A stretch of 64,000 bases of DNA. Origin: Herbiconiux gentiana (GTDB lineage Bacteria > Actinomycetota > Actinomycetes > Actinomycetales > Microbacteriaceae). The position numbers and the translations under genes are program-made. Of this stretch, positions 59,779-64,000 are shown one piece after another; the stretch's first letter is position 1, and every line of letters starts with the position of its first letter. The DNA is taken from NCBI RefSeq assembly GCF_024978135.1, contig NZ_JANTEZ010000003.1, forward strand, positions 558,001 through 622,000, in the 5' to 3' direction. The notes beneath the pieces were generated by a model that worked only from the letters and a program-made list of their open reading frames with translations, did not search any database and was not told the origin of the DNA.

Positions 59779-60468
59779 ATGAACGACACCCATCTCGTCC
59801 TCGACGACAGCGCCGTGGTGTGGTCGGTGCCGCGCGAGGAACTGTCCGAGCGGCTCGTCGATGCGCCGCTCGTGATCGTCATGCACGGCCGCGGCTCGCA
59901 CGAGAACGACCTGGCCCAGCTGCTGCCGATGCTGCCGGCCGACGCCGTCTACGCCTTCCTGCGCGCGCCGATCTCGGGTGCGCCGTGGGGGCTCGGCGGC
60001 TGGAGCTGGTTCCCGCTCGACGCGCCGGGGGGCGTGACGTCCTCGGCCGCGAGTGCGGCGGCCGACGCGGTGCTCGGCTGGCTCGACCGGGTCGAGGCCG
60101 AGTACGGCGCGCCGCGCGCCATCGCGGCGATGGGCTTCTCGCAGGGCGGCATGATGTCGATCCAGCTGCTCGGGATGCGCGTGCACCGCTTCGCCGCGGC
60201 CGTGAACCTCTCGGGCGCGAGCGCCCCCGGCGTCCTCCCGACGGACGAGGAGCTCGCCGCGGTGCAGCCGCCGCTGTTCTGGGGCCGGGACGTGGCCGAC
60301 CCCGTGATCGCGGCCGACGCGATCGCCCGCACCGCAGAGTTCGTGCCCGGACGGTTCCGGGTGGTGGAGCGGGTGTACCCCGGGATCGCGCACTCGATCT
60401 CGCGGGAGGAGATGGACGACGTGTCGGCGTTCCTGCGGGTGACGCTGGGGCTCGAGGGGATGGCGTGA
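59779..60468 (+). CDS. Alpha/beta hydrolase, phospholipase/carboxylesterase-like
   Basis: The 229-aa protein has the nucleophile elbow GFSQGG with Ser121 and an oxyanion region MHGRGS near residue 35. The C-terminal GIAHSI histidine near 210 and an aspartate near 170-185 complete a possible triad. This resembles LysoPLA/carboxylesterase proteins. The substrate is unknown. It is cytosolic by lack of a signal peptide. It is preceded by a leaderless-type -10 box. Confidence 0.8.
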   Translation: MNDTHLVLDDSAVVWSVPREELSERLVDAPLVIVMHGRGSHENDLAQLLPMLPADAVYAFLRAPISGAPWGLGGWSWFPLDAPGGVTSSAASAAADAVLGWLDRVEAEYGAPRAIAAMGFSQGGMMSIQLLGMRVHRFAAAVNLSGASAPGVLPTDEELAAVQPPLFWGRDVADPVIAADAIARTAEFVPGRFRVVERVYPGIAHSISREEMDDVSAFLRVTLGLEGMA

Positions 60469-60490
60469 GGCGGGCGGCGGAGGCCCGGCC

Positions 60491-60997
60491 GTGGTGAAGC
60501 GGAAGGGCGGCGGCGCGGGGGCGGGGCCCACGACGGCGGCGACGCTGGGGCTGGTGCGGGCGGGCATCCGCTTCGTGCCGCATGTGTACGAGCACGATGC
60601 TGCCGCGACCGACTTCGGTGCCGAGGCCGCGCGGGAGCTCGGCGTCGACGCGGCGCGCGTGTTCAAGACGCTGATGGTCGCGACCGACGCCGGGTTCGGG
60701 ATCGGGATCGTGTCGGTGCGGGACCAGCTCGACCTCAAGGCGCTGGCGGGGGCGCTCGGGGCGAAGAAGGCGGCGATGGCCGACAAGGCGGTCGCCGAGC
60801 GCAAGAGCGGCTACGTCGTCGGCGGCATCTCGCCCGTGGGGCAGAAGACGCCGCTCGACACCGTGCTCGACGACGCGGCGCTGGAGTTCGAGACGATCTT
60901 CGTGTCGGGCGGGCGACGGGGGTTCGACATCGAGCTGGCGCCGGGGGATCTCGTGGAGGTCGTGCGGGGGCGGGTCGGGCGGATCCGGCGGGGCTGA
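60491..60997 (+). CDS. ybaK: Cys-tRNA(Pro) deacylase, YbaK/EbsC family
   Basis: The 168-aa protein trims mischarged Cys-tRNA(Pro). The family lysine is at about Lys59 in ARVFKTLMVATD and later segments VVGGISPVGQKTPLDT and IFVSGGRRGFDIEL are typical. The start is GTG at 60491 (GGAGG upstream) or the next GTG at 60494. It follows the esterase gene by 22 nt on the same strand. Confidence 0.85.
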   Translation: MVKRKGGGAGAGPTTAATLGLVRAGIRFVPHVYEHDAAATDFGAEAARELGVDAARVFKTLMVATDAGFGIGIVSVRDQLDLKALAGALGAKKAAMADKAVAERKSGYVVGGISPVGQKTPLDTVLDDAALEFETIFVSGGRRGFDIELAPGDLVEVVRGRVGRIRRG

Positions 60998-61008
60998 GCG
61001 GTCGGGCT

Positions 61009-61890
61009 TCAGGCGCCGAGGAGGGCTGTCGTCCAGGTGCGGAGGAACGCGGCGCCGGCGGCGTCGTTCGTCAGTGACGGGTCGGTCGCGGTGAGCACCG
61101 GGTAGGGCTTGGCGAGCAGGCCGTCGGCGGGGCGCACGTCGACATGCTCGACGTCGAAGTCGCGGGCGTGCAGCCAGTCGGCCATCGCGTAGTCGGTGCG
61201 GGAATCGCCGACGGTGTGCCAGCGGCGGGGCACCGCGCCGGTCGCCTCGATCAGGGCGATGGCGCGTTCGGCGCCGTAGTCCTTGCCGACGACGATCGAC
61301 TCGATGTCGACCGAGATGATCGTGGGGTCGATGCGCGTGGTGACACGGCCGTCGGCAGCCGGGAAGGACTCGTTCCTCCACATCACGCCGTAGTCGAATT
61401 CTCTGCACAGATCGACGGCGGCGCGGCAGAAGTCGTCCTGCACTGCGAGATAGTCGGACGACTCGACGTCGGTGCGCTGCTCGACGGCGAGCGACGCGCG
61501 CTTGGTGTGGTCGAAGAACATCCACTCCGCGAAGCGCTCGTCGACCATCCGCTCGACCGCGGTCGAGAACTCCTTCGTCGGAACGAGGCTCTCCGCCATG
61601 AACAGCTCCCCCGCCCCGTCGGGTGTGATCGCGAACCACACCGCGCCCTTCTCGCAGACGCCGAACACGCGGGCGTCCTGGCCGAGTCCGCCATCCACGA
61701 GGGGGCCCACCACCTCGCCCTTCAGGAAGCCGTCCGAGCGCCCCGTGTTGAACGCGATCGGAATCCCCGCGTTCGCGAGCGCCACGAGGTCGGCGGCGAT
61801 CGAGGGGATGACGATGCTGCGCGTGACGGGGTTGGCGATCGGCCCGTCGACGTCGAGCAGCAGGCCTAGGGCGGGGGTCTCAGGGGTCAC
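61009..61890 (-). CDS. HAD-like hydrolase
   Basis: The 293-aa protein has the motif LLDVDGPIANP (Asp13 and Asp15), a GRSDG loop after the second motif, and a C-terminal GDSRTDYAMADWL that carries the conserved Asp for magnesium. It matches the HAD superfamily with a Cof-like cap, probably a phosphatase. The exact substrate is not known. The GTG start at 61890 is preceded by GATAAT exactly 6 nt upstream. Confidence 0.75.
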   Translation of the reverse strand: MTPETPALGLLLDVDGPIANPVTRSIVIPSIAADLVALANAGIPIAFNTGRSDGFLKGEVVGPLVDGGLGQDARVFGVCEKGAVWFAITPDGAGELFMAESLVPTKEFSTAVERMVDERFAEWMFFDHTKRASLAVEQRTDVESSDYLAVQDDFCRAAVDLCREFDYGVMWRNESFPAADGRVTTRIDPTIISVDIESIVVGKDYGAERAIALIEATGAVPRRWHTVGDSRTDYAMADWLHARDFDVEHVDVRPADGLLAKPYPVLTATDPSLTNDAAGAAFLRTWTTALLGA

Positions 61891-61896
61891 CCGACC

Positions 61897-61902
61897 ATTA
61901 TC
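61897..61902 (-). promoter_or_regulatory. Candidate -10 box, leaderless HAD-like hydrolase transcript
   Basis: GATAAT matches TATAAT at five of six positions and ends 6 nt before the GTG start at 61890. Confidence 0.45.
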
Positions 61903-62014
61903 CCGGGCGGCGGATGCGCGCTCGGACCCCGCACGGTCGCCTCTCCGTGCCCGGCTCGCGTGCGACGCCGCTGCGCGGTCGGGTTGGGTTGCGTGGCCAT
62001 CCGCGCCGCCGTCG

Positions 62015-62086
62015 GGTGGAAGCGCGAGTCCAGGGGGCGTCGCGCGGTCAGATGGAGGCGCGAGTCCAGGAGACGGCGCGCGGTCA
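62015..62086 (+). repeat. Two tandem 36-bp repeats at the end of the DUF2071 gene
   Basis: GGTGGAAGCGCGAGTCCAGG... (62015-62050) and GATGGAGGCGCGAGTCCAGG... (62051-62086) are about 86% alike; the next bases (GGTGG) begin a third copy. The second copy runs into the DUF2071 stop codon, and the whole lies between the DUF2071 and HAD-like genes. Confidence 0.65.
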
Positions 62087-63004
62087 GGTGGCGGGGAGGG
62101 CGCGGCCGAAGGCGGTGTGGATGCCGGGCGAGAAGAGCACCGAGTCGGGGGCGCGCGAGGCGAGGTCGGGGAAGCCGGCGGCGGCGAGGAGCTCGTCGTC
62201 GAGGAAGCGGAGCTCGGCGTCGACCAGGGGCCACGGCGGGTGCTCGTTCGGGATGAACAGGGTGCGGCCTCCGCGGCCGCGGGGCCGGCGGGGTCGGGCG
62301 GCGGTGTGCAGGCCCCAGCGGGCGGTGAGGAACAGTGCGAGGGGGTCGGTGGAACGATCGTCGGTGCCGGGACGCGCGTCGATCCGGGAGTGCGGGCCGG
62401 GGCCGCCGCCGAAGCCGTTGCGACCCAGGCGCTCGGAGCGATAGCTGATGGTGCCGTCAGCGGCCGTGCTGATGGACATGCGGGCCCAGCGGTAGGGCAG
62501 ACCGAAGAGAGCGTGCGCCGCCGAGACCGCGGCCAGCCGGGACGATTCCAGAGACGAGAAGACGACACCGCGGCGACCGTCGGGGCCGACGGAGTAGAGG
62601 CGCACGTTGATCTCGGGGAAGGTCCCGGCGTAGGGGATCGGGCCGAGGGCGTGGAAGCCGGGTGCGGTGGCATTGGCGAGGCGGAACGGGATGAGGCCGA
62701 CCCAGGACGATCCGTCGAACACGTCGGGGCGGGTTCCGGGTGGAAGGTGCGGCGCGACCTCGTCGGGGTCGACCCGCCAGTGCAGGAAGGTCAGCGACTG
62801 CCAGTCCTGCTCGTGCAGCAGGCCGGCGAGCGGCGGTGCGATCCGGTCGATGGGCTCGGGTTCCCGCCGGTAGGCAGGATGCGCGGCCGGGTCCGACGTA
62901 CGGTCGGCGGCATCGCGGCCGGCGTCGAGGGGGCTGGCGGCAGAGTCCGACGGGCGGTCGGCGCCGTCGCGGGCGGCGTCGGGCGGGTGGGCGGCGGGGG
63001 TCAT
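62084..63004 (-). CDS. DUF2071 family protein
   Basis: The 306-aa protein carries the DUF2071 core: QDWQSLTFLHWRVDPDEVAPHLP, then FPEINVRLYSV and a C-terminal VLFSPGIHTAFG. The first 45 residues are low-complexity (Ala/Asp/Pro repeats) and probably disordered. Function unknown. The ATG lies 15 nt after the upstream small gene, with no clear ribosome site. The gene ends within the 36-bp repeat. Confidence 0.8.
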   Translation of the reverse strand: MTPAAHPPDAARDGADRPSDSAASPLDAGRDAADRTSDPAAHPAYRREPEPIDRIAPPLAGLLHEQDWQSLTFLHWRVDPDEVAPHLPPGTRPDVFDGSSWVGLIPFRLANATAPGFHALGPIPYAGTFPEINVRLYSVGPDGRRGVVFSSLESSRLAAVSAAHALFGLPYRWARMSISTAADGTISYRSERLGRNGFGGGPGPHSRIDARPGTDDRSTDPLALFLTARWGLHTAARPRRPRGRGGRTLFIPNEHPPWPLVDAELRFLDDELLAAAGFPDLASRAPDSVLFSPGIHTAFGRALPAT

Positions 63005-63019
63005 GGTGGGGGCAGAGGG

Positions 63020-63232
63020 TCAGCTGTCGGCGTCGATGCCGATGACCGTGATGTCGACGCCGGGCGAGAGCAGGATGTCGGCGCGCTTGAAGCGGCCCTC
63101 GCCGACGTTGACCTCGAGCCACGACGGCACGGCGGTCTCGACGGCGGAGCGGATCTCCTCCTTGACCTCCTCGAGATCGCGCCCCGAGATGGAGTACTGC
63201 TTGCCTGCGTACAGGATGTTGATCCGCTTCAC
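63020..63232 (-). CDS. Small unknown protein, 70 aa
   Basis: The 70-aa frame begins VKRINILYAGKQYSI and ends in TVIGIDADS. It has a helix (residues 15-31) between beta strands, and could be a small soluble fold. I do not recognise the family. The GTG at 63232 has GGAAGGA upstream, a good ribosome site. It lies just upstream of DUF2071 (same direction) and diverges from thyA. Confidence 0.7.
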   Translation of the reverse strand: MKRINILYAGKQYSISGRDLEEVKEEIRSAVETAVPSWLEVNVGEGRFKRADILLSPGVDITVIGIDADS

Positions 63233-63290
63233 GTCGTGCGTCCTTCCCTCGGTGCTCAGCGTACTTCGACCACGCGTCGGCGCCAGCGGA

Positions 63291-63296
63291 TAAGGT
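63291..63296 (+). promoter_or_regulatory. Candidate -10 box, leaderless thyA transcript
   Basis: TAAGGT (TAnnnT) ends 6 nt before the GTG of thyA at 63303. A possible -35, TCGACC, lies 19 nt upstream. No ribosome site is visible. Confidence 0.45.
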
Positions 63297-63302
63297 CGAA
63301 GC

Positions 63303-64000
63303 GTGACCTCCGCCATCGCCACTCCGTACGAAGACCTGCTGCGCGAGACGCTCGAGCACGGCACCCCGAAGTCCGACCGCACGGGCACCGGAACACGCAG
63401 TGTGTTCGGCCGTCAGCTGCGGTTCGATCTCGCCGAGGGCTTCCCGCTGATCACGACCAAACGCGTGCACTTCAAGTCGATCGCGTACGAGTTGCTGTGG
63501 TTCCTGCGCGGCGAGAGCAACGTGCGCTGGCTGCATGAGCACGGGGTCAGCATCTGGGACGAGTGGGCCGACGCCGACGGCGAGCTGGGCCCGGTCTACG
63601 GGGTGCAGTGGCGGTCGTGGCCGACCCCCGACGGGCAGCAGATCGACCAGATCCAGCAGGTGATCGACACGATCCGCACCGACCCCGACTCGCGTCGCAT
63701 GATCGTGTCAGCCTGGAACGTGGCCGAGATCCCCGGGATGGCGCTGGCTCCCTGCCACGCCCTGTTCCAGTTCTACGTGGCCGACGGCAAGCTCTCGTGC
63801 CAGCTCTATCAGCGCAGCGCCGACCTGTTCCTCGGGGTGCCCTTCAACATCGCGAGCTACGCGCTGCTGACCCAGATGATCGCGGCGCAGACCGGTCTCG
63901 GCCTCGGCGAATTCGTCTGGACCGGCGGGGACTGCCACATCTACGACAACCACGTCGAGCAGGTGGAGGAGCAGCTCACCCGGGCGCCGTTCGTCCCGCC
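63303..64000 (+). CDS. thyA: Thymidylate synthase, N-terminal part (cut by window edge)
   Basis: ThyA makes dTMP from dUMP with methylene-tetrahydrofolate. About 232 residues are visible, starting [17 protein letters not shown]. The catalytic cysteine is Cys151 in [11 protein letters not shown], and the substrate-binding [12 protein letters not shown] is present. The C-terminal end lies beyond 64000. GTG start; the leaderless-type -10 box is the only candidate signal upstream. Confidence 0.95.
   Translation, partial: MTSAIATPYEDLLRETLEHGTPKSDRTGTGTRSVFGRQLRFDLAEGFPLITTKRVHFKSIAYELLWFLRGESNVRWLHEHGVSIWDEWADADGELGPVYGVQWRSWPTPDGQQIDQIQQVIDTIRTDPDSRRMIVSAWNVAEIPGMALAPCHALFQFYVADGKLSCQLYQRSADLFLGVPFNIASYALLTQMIAAQTGLGLGEFVWTGGDCHIYDNHVEQVEEQLTRAPFVP

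Overview
The window is high-GC DNA from an actinobacterium, most likely of the family Microbacteriaceae. Support comes from the strong G/C third-position bias, Actinobacteria-type ribosomal proteins, a 1292-residue beta-prime subunit, TTG starts on rpoB and rpoC, a short adenylate kinase, an lhr-nei pair like that of mycobacteria, and several start codons placed exactly 6 nt after a TAnnnT -10 box. The genus assignment is not secure. No rRNA, tRNA, CRISPR array, IS element, prophage or attachment site is visible.

Region 1 (1-26.3 kb, mostly minus strand) is the ribosomal-protein superoperon. Read in the direction of transcription it runs rpsJ-rplC-rplD-rplW-rplB-rpsS-rplV-rpsC-rplP-rpmC-rpsQ-rplN-rplX-rplE-rpsH-rplF-rplR-rpsE-rpmD-rplO-secY-adk-map, then infA-rpmJ-rpsM-rpsK-rpoA-rplQ-truA-rplM-rpsI-glmM. 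Between map and infA lies a complete mannitol PTS block (5.75-13.36 kb): mtlD, the IIA gene, the IIBC gene, ptsI, ptsH and a small IIB gene, with a divergent PRD-type regulator. infA therefore has its own promoter. rpsN (S14) and rpsD (S4), usual members of these operons, are absent. L15 carries a roughly 95-residue Ala/Lys/Pro N-terminal extension and L17 a roughly 70-residue acidic C-terminal tail. Several gene junctions hold long perfect stem-loops without a U tract.

Region 2 (26.3-43.3 kb) holds a fructosamine-kinase-like gene, a type IB topoisomerase, a small antitoxin-like gene, the str operon (rpsL-rpsG-fusA-tuf) with a strong promoter built into a palindrome, a membrane protein with a disordered N-terminus, a flavoprotein monooxygenase, and rpoB-rpoC.

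Region 3 (43.3-64 kb) is a mixed accessory and housekeeping stretch. It carries a spermidine-synthase-like protein, a PQQ-type sugar dehydrogenase lipoprotein, a TPR-like protein, an SprT-like protease, two tandem secreted beta-propellers, DUF427, SRPBCC-like and DUF1684 proteins, a DEAD-box helicase with a structured leader, and a YdeI-like protein with a degenerate NUDIX protein. These are followed by lhr-nei, a YjbR-like protein, an esterase, YbaK, a HAD-like phosphatase, a DUF2071 protein, a small unknown protein and the start of thyA.

No clearly new multi-gene system was found. The observations most worth a second look are the mannitol PTS inside the ribosomal superoperon, the charged extensions on L15 and L17, the set of TAnnnT-N6-start (putatively leaderless) genes, and the structured leaders of the DEAD-box helicase and the ribosomal operons.
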